A stretch of 64,000 nt of DNA. Source: Nectonema munidae. Taxonomy: Eukaryota > Nematomorpha > Nectonematoida > Nectonematidae. The position numbers and the translations under genes are program-made. Under the pieces are notes generated by a model, which saw nothing but the letters and a program-made list of their open reading frames with translations, ran no database searches and was not told the origin of the DNA. Below, in pieces: positions 1 to 13,000 of the stretch. The first letter of the stretch is position 1; each line of letters opens with the position of its first letter. The stretch covers positions 666,001 through 730,000 of the forward strand of contig JAUIRK010000909.1 in NCBI GenBank assembly GCA_030549495.1, given 5' to 3'.

Positions 1-942
1 ATGGTATATTAGATGATTTTAATAATAACATGAAAACCTTCATATTTTTATTGGCATATGTTCTTTTTGAATGAAAAAATCAAATTTTATATATTTCTAT
101 GCATTTTTTCAGCACCTCCAATTTGCCATAAAATTGATTAGAAATTAGAAAAAATATTTTTATTTTCAAAAAAAATGTTAGTTCTTATTTTTTAACATAG
201 ACTCAAATGTCATCAAAAATAGATAATAAATTTTTTTGTAATATCATTTTTTCTTATTGTATAAAAAGTATTTGACAAATTAATTATAAAATTGAGCGTA
301 TTATACTATCAATATATTTGTAATTATTGTTTAAATTATGATCTTTACAAATTAACAATATTTTAAGTATCTATTAACAATCCATCTATAAAGTAAATAA
401 GAATTTTTTAAAAATCTCAAATTGAATAATTTACTTATTCTATTGATTATGCTATGAAATGTTTTGTAGGACGCAGTTTCCTCCTGGTGTATATTTTTAG
501 ATGGCTTGCATCACTTAAATTTTAGTACTTACAAAAATTCTACTTCGATTCCAAATACTTAAAAATTTCGCTTCTGACTTAACCACAACTTTTCACTTCC
601 AACTTCGAAAAACTTCCAACCTCACGCGGACCCCTATATTTTATTAGATCGCGACTCTGATTCCTATCCCTTTAAAATCTCCTACTTTCCAACCCTGCAT
701 AGACGACTTATGACCATTTTTCTCTTTCTTATCGTTTAACAAGATAGATGCGCATATAGCATTTCAACATTCACGTTTAGTTTATATAAATGCAGTATGA
801 TAATATTTACACAAATATTCTTCATGTGTTCAATACTTATTCGTCTCACTGTATTCATTTATTTCCTTCTGTATTTTACGTATATACATTTTATTATTTT
901 TTAAGATTTAATTTTTTTATTGCTTCAAGATTTTTATACAAG
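1..942. other. Sequence upstream of the first visible DIS3 exon; MITE-like end near 540-697
   Basis: Probably intronic DIS3 sequence. No DIS3 exon encoding the PIN domain was found here. Bases about 540-697 are rich in ACTTCC/ACTCC and end CTTTCCAACCCTG at 697, resembling the terminus of the CAGGGTTG/CAGGGGTG family of short elements seen complete at 57664-58013. No left end or target duplication was found. Confidence 0.35.
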
Positions 943-1073
943 GTCTATCAAACATGAATCGAGCAATTCACAGTGATATTGTTGCCGTAGAAGTTTTACC
1001 TGAAGATGAGTGGTCTTGTCCCTCCAATTTGCTACTTGAATCAGAAAATGATGTTGAATCTCAAATAATTGAG
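943..1073 (+). CDS. DIS3: DIS3 exon: end of cold-shock domain 1
   Basis: Acceptor AG at 941-942 and donor GTAAAA at 1074. The exon enters with two bases completing a codon, then reads [20 protein letters not shown], matching the NRAxHxDIVAVELLP motif of DIS3 proteins. The internal Met at 954 is not a start codon, because homologues continue through it. This is the first DIS3 exon visible in the window. Confidence 0.88.
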
Positions 1074-4000
1074 GTAAAAGAAAAGTTGTTCTCTAGCCTA
1101 TATCTTCTTGAACGCATATACATTCATACAGAGCCCGCGCTACCTATTAAATTTTGGAGCACAAGCCCTCCCCCCCCCCCAACTATTTCTCAAGCACCCG
1201 AGCTAATTTTCAAGTTCCCCTAAAAAAATTTCATTACCCTAAAAAAATATGACATGGTCTTTTTAGTATGTCATTCATAATAATTTCTTTCATGAAAATG
1301 TAATGTGCATAGATATGGCTTGACAAATACATCATATTTTTTCTTTTCGCCTGGAAGCAGATTAATCTGATAGTTCAAAAATTAGCGCCCCAATGAAGCT
1401 TGGTTAATATACATTTATATGGCGAATGTGTAAGGTGGGTTGTATAAACGCAAGGCGGAATTGTATAATCTTTTTTTGTAATATGAGCTTTTTCTAAATA
1501 TTCTATATACCAACATCACCTAAAAAAAATTTGAACTGTTATGCTCCCTCAACCACAAAAATTTAATATTTAGTTAATTAATCTTGCAAACCATAATATA
1601 TTTCTGGTAGAGATGTATAAAATCAAAATTCGAACAAGCACGGATACCGTAGATAATAATAATTCATTCAGACATTATTTTCTAAAACCTCTAAGCAAAT
1701 GAATCTCTTATTCGCGTCAGACGCAATGCCTACCAACGCGGAAATATAAGATTGATCTTTGTTTTCAACAAACTTTTTTTTTATTTCTCCCTGTACCTGT
1801 ACCCTATACACACGCATTACTCCTTACTTCTTTAAAAATTATTTTTCTGCTTTAAAAACTCGTCACTTTTGCTACTTTTTTATATAAAACTTTTATTATT
1901 TTCTCCATGTCTTTTGTCTTCGAATTATGATCATGTGTAAATACTTTTTAATTTTGGCAATAAAAGTAAATCAAAGAAATTGGAGTTAATCTAAGTGTGC
2001 ACGCACATATAGATATACTTTTTGTAATCACAACTTTTACATTTGCTTCGTTTATCCTTCTTTTGCTTCATTCTCGTAATTATATTTTTTAAATTTAATG
2101 TATTATGTATATATCGTATGCAATGCTTTTTTATATTTGTTTTGTTATGCTATATTTTGGGTTCTATAATTTTGCATAACCAAAGGAAAAAATCTAAAAA
2201 ACGCAGACGATTTCATATTCAAAGTCATTGAAAAAAGCAGACGAAGATGAAATTACTTATGTTCCAAAATAGGAACATTGGTCGTAAATGGGTTAAACTA
2301 AAATATTAGATTTTATCGCATGAGTGCTGCAAAGTGTAACAATGGGACCTCAGTCTAAAAATGTTGGGAACTAAAAATCTAAAAATTATTACTCTTATTA
2401 CATAAGGAATATTAACTCATGGCGTCTATCGGATCTGAGTTAATCCAGGGCTGGTTTTAAGTCTATTTGATCCATTTTTTTAAATAGCTCCCGCTACAGG
2501 GGTCATACTACTTGAAAAAAATGAAAAATTCTTATTCCTGATATTATTTAACTCATTTCATGCATACTATATTAACAAAAAATTTTTTCTTAAAAGGATC
2601 TTTTATGCTTTTTATAAAATGGCGAAAACTGCAGCTTCAAATACTTTTTGATATTTTTTCACACTGATCTGAATTAACAAATATCAAGTAGCAAAATATT
2701 TGTAATTTTCGGTTAACATATTTTCTTATAATTGTTTTAAATATTAATTAACTGTTTAAAGACGGGATACCAAGAAAAAAATATTTAAAAAGAAAAGATA
2801 TACCATTATTATACATTTTTACAATGAATGGCTCTTGAATTTTTTTCTTCTTTTCAGACCTTACTCTTCTTTCAGCCTTGCCTATTGGAGATAAACCATA
2901 ATAGTTGCTTGCTAGAGTAACGACAGAGCTATCATTTCATTTCAAACAAATGACAACACCATCAGAACGATAATCAAATTGTCCTCGGTCTTTTTCTTCA
3001 TTTCTTTCGATGCTAACAAAGGACATTTTGCTGTTCGATTTTCCTTTATTGTCCCACACGCTCTTATATTTTTTGAAGCTAGGTGTGATAAAAGAGAGTA
3101 ACTTGTAAAGAAGTTATCAAAAAACACTACATGTTTATTTGGTTCTTTTATAGGCTCAAGCATTTTTTCTACAACTCAAACGCAATAGGTGTGCGTCTAG
3201 TATTCTCCTTCCCGTAATATATTGAAAAATTATACGGAAACCCATCATTACCGCACAACATCCAAACTTTGTACCCAAATTTAATAGGCTTATTTTTTTT
3301 ATGAATTGTTTCGCACTGTGAAGACCTCTGTATGCAACCATACTCTCATCAATACTCAAAAATTCATGAAAAACTCCAAATTGTTGACACTCTTTTTTCA
3401 ACATGTCTAAAAATGGTTTGTCTTTGGCTACTCTTGATTCAGCAAAATTCATCATTCTACTTTAGTATAAAACTTTTTTTGTGATGTATTCTATTTTAAA
3501 AAGTTTCGCAATATTCTTGACCTTTCGCCAAAATCTTTCTTAATTATAGGTCTTATTTTTGAAAATTAATATTTTGAAGCGATATTTTTTTCATTTTCCA
3601 AAAAGTCTTTTGTGTGAAATTTGTTTCGTACTTCCAAATGTTATCTCGTCATCCACAATTACTTATTTTTTCTATCTGTAAGTTACTTGCTTCTAAATTT
3701 TTTGGTTCGTAGCTTGTTAATATCACTATTTTATTCACACCGCTCGTATAAAAGGTGATCAAAATAGTTTTAATGTTTTCATTAAAATATAGGTAGATCT
3801 GAAAGATAAGAAAAGTAAGGGCGTTTCTCCATCGCTCCGTGTTAAATCGGGTCGCATCGTTGGAATCATAAAGTGCAATTGGAGATCTTCGTATTGTGGC
3901 GTTTTTAAAGAGTCGTTTGATACAGCAAAGACAGCCTTACATTATGCTTCAGATCAACAAGGCGTGTTCACTTTTGTTCCAACAGATCGTAGAGTTCCAT

Positions 4001-7000
4001 TCATCAAAATTATGACTTCTCAATTCGCTTTCCTTCGTAATCAACGAATCGTTGTCCGAATTGATAGCTGGCCACGCTCTTCTCGATATCCAAAAGTATG
4101 TCTCAATTGTTATCAATTTTATTTTTAAATCATAATCTAAATGCATAGAATCACTTATATCAAGTTATAGATATCCATATACCCCTGTTTAAAGTAACAT
4201 TTTAAAGCTTCTTTTTCTTAATTTTAACATAATGTCTAGATGCCAATTTTGTTAACTCTGTTTTCATAAAGCTAGAGATAAAAATAGAAGGTTATCGGTT
4301 AACTGATCTTATAATCTTATTTTTTTATATTCCTATAAATAGGATTTAATCTTCTCAAGATTTACAATCTAATATCACTATGTACTAGCCGTCTCTTTTT
4401 TTATGGGTTAAAGATAAAGATTATAAAATAGTTAGTGCAAATTTACATAAATTGCTTTTTAGCTATTATTATTTTAGCTATTACTTATCCTATTATTTGA
4501 CTATGACCATTCTTTTAATAATTATATATATGCTTTACCGAAATATGTCCTAGATTTTTAAAATAAAGCATGACGGATTCTCTAAAAAATCTATATTGTA
4601 AATTTACAAAGAAAAGGTTTTTTCGAATTTTGATAGGGACATTACGTTCGCAAACTTGGCACCGTAGGTGATAAAGAAGCAGAGAATGAAGTTTTACTCC
4701 TTGAAAATGATATTCCTCACGAAGCTTTTCCTCAGAATGTCTTGGAATGTTTGCCAAAGATGCCTTGGACCATAAGTGAAAACGTAAGTACCCTTAATTT
4801 CTTCCTTTTGAGTAAGTTACTGTACTAACTTTCCACTATCAACAGGAACATATCTAGAAGATCATTTACCCTGGGGGATTTTATAAAACTTATCTAAAAT
4901 ATTTTTTCTGAGTTTTCTATATGCAAAATCATTGTAAATGAATTCTTAGAGTTTTACTTTAGAGTATTACTCATATTTCACAAGCAACATTTACTTATAT
5001 CATGTTACGAATCTCAAAATTTCACAAAATGAAACTAATTCTGATTGAAGTATATGTACACTGAGGTGCTGAAAAATCGGTAATCGAAGGAAGGCGATCG
5101 ATCTAGCTTTTCTTTCTCCGATCCGGCTCTGATTTTTACAATTTTTGCTCCCAGGTATCCACTTTTATTTTATAAGAACACAGCCAACCCGCACTCAATT
5201 TCAACTGAAGAGCGCCAGCTAAAATCGAAAATTATGTTTATTGCTTTTTATTTGAAAACAATCTACTAGGGCGTTAGTAGGATAGTTAGTTAATAGCTAT
5301 TTATTCAAACTTTAAAAGTTTGTTTTTCTCTCACTTATATTTACACGTACATTACAAAGTATATTAAAAAATTACAAGTTAGTAAAAAATTAAAGGGCGT
5401 GAGCAGGGTTGGTTAGATGCTGGATTCGATAACTTAAGGTCTTGGGTTCGATCCTGCATCAAGCCAACTTTCTCATAGTTTGATACAAGCGGCGCAATTG
5501 TGTCCTCTCGATGAAAACACCCCACGGTACCTTTACCTTTGAAAACAATTATTTCGTGTCGTTTTCGAAGTTTTTGTTCTTGAATTCTACTATAAATTTA
5601 TACTTGACTTTTGAAAAAAAAACTCTTTTCAGGTGATGTTTTTCTATAAATTTCTTTTAACTCTTTGTTATTATTTTTATTAGAATTAGTTAACATTAAA
5701 AAAATATGAGCACTTTTTTATCAAATAAAATCTCGTTTTGTGACTTAAAGTTTAGGTGAATATTTTATAATTACAGCAATATTCTTACGAATTGGATTTT
5801 TCTGAAGGAACTGAAAAAAAGATGAATTAAAAATGTATGCTTCCGACTCATACTTTCCAAAGTTTCATATACAAAACTATTTGAAAAAGCAGACGAATGT
5901 AAAATCGTTTATGTATGATACACTGGTCACAAAAGGGTTTTAATTACGGTTATAAAAAACTTAAATCAAATGACAAAGATTTTCATACCTCAAAACCTGT
6001 AATAGATTGAAATCAACCTGCATAAAAATTTCTTTCCCTTGATGATGATAGTAATGATAATGATGATCTTGATCTTGAAGATGGTAATAAGAAATGTATA
6101 GTTGACAAATCAGAATCAAAGGTTTATTCAATAAGCTTTAGAGTTTCTCAAAAACTCTAAAAGTTTTACGCTCTATCATGGAAATGCTTCAAATAAATTT
6201 ACCTTATTACATATCAATTTAAATCCCATAATTTTTATGGGAATGCTTCAAACAAATTGTTCATAAAAAGATCACGTATTTTTATTGCTGACTCCTTTGA
6301 GCCACCTTGAAACTTTTGAGCTCCTCAGCCTCTCTCGCTTAAGCAGGTTAGACGGTATTTACTTCCCTGGATTTATTTATTTATAATTTAATTGTTTAAA
6401 AAGTTTCTTAAAGTTTTATAAACATTTCTTGTACTTTGTCAAACTCCAAGGTACATGTAAAATATTTAAGAAATTTTTAAAAGTAATCCTTTAAAACTAT
6501 CCATTTTTATCTTCTCTCCTTTTATTAAGCCTGATAACTTGCTTAGTGGTTTATCGGTGTATCCAAACGTTTCACATTCTAAATGTCCTTTTCATATACG
6601 CAATCTTATTTTAATGTGCTGTTTTATTAGTGAGAGATTTATATATTTTATTTCAACCTTATTTGTATCTTTTAATTTAACTAATAATTACTGTTTCGAA
6701 TATTTTGGTATTTGTGTCGTCAATTTTTAGTCAATGGAGTGACTTTTATTATATTTAAGAGCACCTCTGTCGCCAGACTCCAGGTACAGGGGGAGGGGCA
6801 AAACTGATATATCTTTATATCTATCATTTATATATTTCAGGTATTTTTATATACATATAAGTGTATCTTACTAGGACATGAAAGAGAGGCTGGATTTAAG
6901 AAAAAGTCATATCATATGTAGCATTGATCCACCAGGTTGCACCGATATTGACGACGCACTCCACTGCACTGTTCTACCCAATGGTAACTATCAAGTAAGA

Positions 7001-10000
7001 ATTACCTACTTCGATAATGAATCACAAAATATACATAGAATCAGCTCTGGATAAGCACATAAAATAGATTTCGATTTTTCTTACAAAACTCAAATTATGA
7101 GAAAAATCGTTCGATAAATTTTCCAAATCTATATTTTTCCACTCTCACACTCTTTTACCTCCTGATAATACGCTATCACTGAAGGTAGACTTTCCTTTTC
7201 TACTGAATAGGATCGTTGATGTGTTGGTATTGACTTCCATATAACTTGGATTTGAATACAACACATTTTTATATTTTACAGATGCAGTGTAAAATATGCT
7301 TCGCTATTGAAAATACTCCAATGTAAATTTGTTACTAGGCTTAATCCGCATTTATTTTGCTTATAGGTGGGTGTTCATATAGCAGATGTTAGTCATTTCA
7401 TTAAAGCGAATACAGCAATCGACACTGAAGCTTCAAATAGGGCTACAACTGTTTACCTTGTCGACACCCGTATTGATATGGTCCCAGAATTGCTTTCATC
7501 TAATCTCTGCTCACTAAGGCCTCAAGAAGATCGGTATTTTATTTTGTCACATTTACCTTGGAACACTTTTATCCTGCTTTATTATTTAGCTCATTTGTAT
7601 TTTTATTTAAAAGTCTTATAAGTATGAAAAAGAATAAAAATATGCTGACTTTAGCCGTAGTAGTAGTAGTAGTTTAGCTGAATTTCCCTTTTGGGGGTTT
7701 TAGATAAGAAGACCTCTAAGTCTCTACGAATTTCTCTTTTTGGGGTTCTAATAAAATTCAAAAAAATTCTTCTAATTTATTTAAGTTTAAAAAGAACATA
7801 AAATAATGCCTCCATCTTTAAAAACAACTTTTTTCAAAAAAAACTTTTTTTATTTGTTAATAATAATTATGTTAAATTTTTATACTGAATATTTTTACTA
7901 TTTGTTTAATTCTGAAAGCTACGCCTGCATATTAGATTTTTATGAAAGCGGTCATCGTCCATTAAAGACGATAGTGCTCGAAAATTTATCTTTTAAAAAA
8001 TGTTTTTTTTATGTATTAAGACTTAAAGTCGAACTATTTTCGTATTATTCCATAGTTTTTTAGATGAGCTTTCAATTTAATAGTTTTTAATCATTAAAAC
8101 TTTACATTTCTTTTATCACTTTTATTCTAAAATTTAAATTTAATAAACATTTCATGTTTTTTTATTAATAAATGAAATATTTTACTTTTGTGCAAAAATT
8201 TATCAAAACTTAATAGCTAGAGAAACATGTTCAAGTACACTAATATAACTTCTTGATATATTCAACTTCAAACGTAGAACTGTTTTTTGAATAAAATAAG
8301 TTATTTATATTTTTATTTATTGGTCTTTTCCAACCAACATTTGCGAAGAAGTATGGGCTGGACAGTATATCATGTCAAATTTCATCCAAATTAAAAAAAA
8401 TTCAAAACCAAACTCTCCTTATGACAACTACTTTTAACACATCTTTCATATTATACACAATTCAATTGACTTTTTTTTGAATTTAGAGTAAACCTGGCAT
8501 GAAAAAAGTCGTATTATATATCATATTCATGATGATGATGATTTATATATATATATATGGCTTCTTCCACGTGACTAAATTTTAAACAGGTATAACTTGA
8601 GCATATGTGATTCAAATTCTTCAAAATTGCAAATATTTCCAATTTTTCATATTCTTGAGGGTGTGTGAGTTTTGCCAATAAACTTTTTTCTTATCCTGAT
8701 TGTTGTAGACTAAGAAACTGTCGGTGATAAAACAAAGGAAACGTGCTCTTAAAATGCGTATATTTTGTGGCCAATTTTACGTCTCGCGGTTCTAAGCAAA
8801 GCCTGTTTAATGATGGGAGAATGCGGTTCTGAGTATATTGTTCTTCATCCGCTGAGGCTATTTCTTCACAGTCTCGATCTTTTCACTAAATCTATTTTTA
8901 TTTATACGTGATCCTACAAATTAGGATATTGCACTCAAATCAGTCCTAGAATTCAGAGAAGAATAAGAAGTTCAATTGGTGATTAAAATTAATTAAATTT
9001 TTTTTTCAATTGTAGCTCTAAATTTACTTACATAAGCGCGAAAATTAATATCTTTAGTTAAAATCTTCGTATGCGAAATCGATTCAGAATAAATTTGCTG
9101 AATTCTATCGTTTTTGCAAAAAAAATTTACTAATCCAAATCAACACTTTCACCTTATACTATATTCATTAAAAAGTTTTTACATTTTTCATATTCAATGT
9201 GAACAGAGATGTTTAAAATCATATCAAGCTATAGTAAAATTTTGTTATTTTTTTGCCTATCTTTAATATTTTATTGTATTTTGTAATTTTTTCATTTAAG
9301 AACTTTGTTAGAGTCAGAGGCATTTCCTCTTGGACTCCTACAAAATCAAAAAAAATTATACTAACAAAACACTCTGCAATAAATAATTTGATAAATGTGT
9401 ATCTTAATCCAGTCCAAATTCTGATTTGACTTCATTAAAAGAAGTTCCACTCACCTAAAGCGTAGCATAATTCTCATAGTGTTTGATTAATCGAAGCAAG
9501 TTTTATTGGAAATTTTGTCTGAGTCGGGAAGACAGAATCTGTGTTTTTTATTCCGACTCTGGAAGCCCTAATTTTTATAGCTATTTTGTTTCTTTCATTT
9601 TTTTGTAATTTATTCTAATATTTTTTCTTTAGGCTCGCATTTTCTGTGATTTGGGAAATTTCACCAGAAGTGGAAGTTCTTGATACAAAGTTTTTTAAAA
9701 CAATTATTTGCTCTAAAGCCGCCTTTACATATAACCAAGCTCAAGAAAGATTAAGTGAATCATTTTCTTCTGAGGATAGTGATGCCAGATTATTGACTGC
9801 TTCCATTCGAAATCTTAATAAAATCGCTAAAGTCTTGCGAAAACGACGCTTCGACAATGGGTAAAATATAAGTGTTTATATATGTATTGGAAGTTTATTA
9901 GAACACAGGATAAGGTCTGCTTGGAAAAGATTTAAATCTTTAAGTAGTATTTTATGCAGTAAAAGTTTTTCATTAAATATATAAAAGCTTTGTGAGATCT

Positions 10001-13000
10001 AGTTTAGTGAATGGAAGTCAAAGCTGGCCTTTAAAAGAAATAGAAAAAAGAAAACTAAATAGTACAGAAATGACGATGCTGAGACCTATGTGTCGACAAC
10101 ATTTAAAATCAAAAATTAGCAGCGATAATGTAAGAAAGCTGTGTGATGTAAATGAAATTAATGTAGTAATTGAAAATCAAAGACAGATGGTTTGAACACA
10201 TAAATAGAAGACCTAGACGAGAGTTCTTAAGAAAATAGAGGACTTAAGGTAAGAGATGGACAGAATAGAAATGAATGGAGAAACAAAATTAAGTAGTTTC
10301 TATTGTTGTTGTTGTTGTTGTTGTTGACCTCACTTGCAGCTTGTTATCACCATACGAGCGGCGGCCGAGCCGCTTTGATTGGTCCCAGGAGAGATGTGTG
10401 TGTATGTATTGTAAATGTGTATTAATATAAATAAGTTTTTTTAATATATCTAAATCTCTGTGTAATGTTGGTATATAGGAATATGGGATTTAATGATGTA
10501 TTATAGGAGGAGGTGATCCTAGTTTGTTTTCCCATTCTGAGAGGATGTTGGTAACCGCATGTGGATTAAGCCAAATATCGAGTGCTTTGAGGTGGGCAGT
10601 TGAATAGGTGTTCTGTGTTGTGTGGGTGTATTTTACAGAGAGGGCAGTAGGGCGAAGGCTGTGTTTTGGGGCTGATTTTGTGTAAATATTCGAAGAGAAA
10701 TGAGGATTTGTTTGATCTTAATTGGGCGAGAGTACTTCTGCTTTTGATTGGCAAAGATTCTTCACATTTATGTATGGTGGGTGGTGTAGAGTTAATGATT
10801 GGTAGGATTGAAAGTGAATTGAGGTAATTGATTGCCGGTTGTGTGTGGATTGTTTGGTTGGTGAGTGCAGTGGTGTATGTGTTGACATGTGTGGAGTAAA
10901 ATGTTGTTGTTTTTGTTGTTAAAGAGTGTGCTTTTCATGTGTTTGTGGGGTTTGGGCAGTGTAGAGGTTGTGTAGGGAGTGAAGTTGGCGGCTTTGGTTC
11001 TGAGGTTAGAAATGTGTATGTTAATGTGGTCTTTTAGAGGTAAGATAAGTGTTTCTGTGTGTAAGTGTTGTGTGTTTGTGTGACCAGTGGCCGATCGGAG
11101 ATCTGTGTTTTGTGTTGTTTGTAGTTTGTAAAGGTTTGTTTGAGAGATGGAGTGTCCCCATATTGTTCTTAATTAAAAAATGTTTTTAAAAAAAACAAAT
11201 TGCTATATGAATGCTTTCATTTTAATAGTTTTTTTACTCATTAAAACTTTACATTTCATTTATCACTTTTATTCTAAAATTTAAATTTAATAAACCATTC
11301 ATGTTTTTTATTAATAAATAAAATCTTTTAGATTACAAATGATTTACAAGTAGTTTCTTCTTTCCATAATTGTAATATCCGGCTAGACCACGGATCAGCA
11401 AACTTTTTTTACCCGTCGACCCCTTCATAGAACATTTGTCTTCACATCGACCCCCACCCCACATAGTAATGTTTCATAAAAGCATTAATCAATGTCAAAC
11501 ATTAAGAGAGAAATACAAACCAAAAATGTTTCATATATTCTATACTATACAATGTCCTAAACTATGTTTTAAAAGAAAAAGGAGATTTATTACTACTATA
11601 AAGTAAAATAGAACAATTTGGTAAGTTTTTTCTATCTTATCGACCCCTAAAAATCTGTTATGGACTCCCAGGGGTTGATAATAACCACTTTGCCAACCCC
11701 TGGGCTAGACCCTAGCCTGTTGAGGCAATAGCCGTAAAACTGATTATTATTATTATTATTGTTATATATGTATTGGAAGTACTAGTTAGCTCTCTTGTAT
11801 TTGATGATCATTACCAACATATTTATATATATTATATATTTTTCTTTTAAAAATATATATATTACTCCTGTTTTCTAATGTTATACCTCAGAATTTTTCC
11901 AAGAACTATGATTAGGTTGACCTATTTTTTTTATAAATCGGTCATTCTTAAATTTTAATCTTTATGCTATTAATTTAAAAAGCATGCTAGTTCAAAAAAA
12001 CCTAGAATGCCATAATTCTCAATACAAAGATATTTTTCACCATTTCAATTTTATTATTTCTACTTAAATGAAAGTTCATTACGAGAAGTAGAAATTTCTT
12101 GATTATGTGGAAAATTAAAAGGTTTTGGATGTTTAGTCAATCTACATTTCCTAATTATATCAAAAACAGTTTTTTGCGTCGAAGATAATTGAATAATAGT
12201 AAACAACTTCACCTTCATGTCAAATATACTTTGCCTTTTGAAAAAATTTAGTAAACCAAATTAGCTACATTTTTAAGATGACAAATTATTTGTCGACATT
12301 TTGATAATTCTAAAGCTGTCTATTTCTAAAGTATTTTCTATTCAGTATTTACTATGAATTAGATGAATGCAACTTAAAGTTTTTCTTTAAGTTAATTCCA
12401 AAAAACTAATATAATAATTTTTTAAATGATATTTTAAGTCATTCAAATTATGGTATTCAATTTATTCTTCTGACACTACTTGAGATTTTTTATGATATTC
12501 TTAAAATGTTCCAAAACAACTATATTGTAGCTATATTTGTTCATGATCTTGATTTGCTTCATTTTTAAAATTTTTTTAAGAAAGAACAATTTTTGTTTGT
12601 TTAAAAATTTTGAAAAGCCTCCTTTAATTTATATCGCTAGTCTTTAAATATTCGCTTTAAAACAGGAGCTGCTTTGTTTTAGAATATCGTAAACCCGTTT
12701 AACCCTAAACACATTAATGAAACATTTTAACTAGATATTTGATAATTATTGACTTCAGACTACCTTAACGACATTTTACCTAAAAATAGTTATTTTGCTT
12801 GCATTTTTACAATGTCCAAATTTCGATCTATGGAAAAAAAAATTTAATGAAATTTTTATTAATAGATATTACAAAAAAGTAAAAAGATTTATTTCAAATT
12901 TAAAATTATATATATATATACTTTCCAAACAGTGTGAGATGTAACACAAAGTTTATTCAAGTTTTATCGTACGAATAAAAACTTATCGTGTAAGGGCACT

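Larger units (their letters stand above)
1074..3792. other. DIS3 intron with polyC tract, MITE and piggyBac fossil
   Basis: A 2.7 kb intron. It contains an 11-base C run (1170-1180), a piggyBac-type MITE (about 2174-2292) and a piggyBac transposase fossil on the minus strand (about 2900-3480). The rest is AT-rich with no recognisable content. Confidence 0.7.

Noticed and set aside
2043-2231. 62-codon membrane-like frame
   Set aside because: Its second half is the piggyBac-type MITE, and the hydrophobic first half is T-rich intron sequence.
9290-9580. GAGTCAGAGG / CCGACTCTGG phrases as a complete MITE
   Set aside because: Resembles the CAGGGGTGCGGAGTCGG family but no paired ends or target duplication could be found; treated only as a possible degenerate relative.
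10330-10400. GC-rich stretch GAGCGGCGGCCGAGCCGC as possible structured RNA or promoter
   Set aside because: It lies in the 3' UTR of the minus-strand LINE and is explained by that element.
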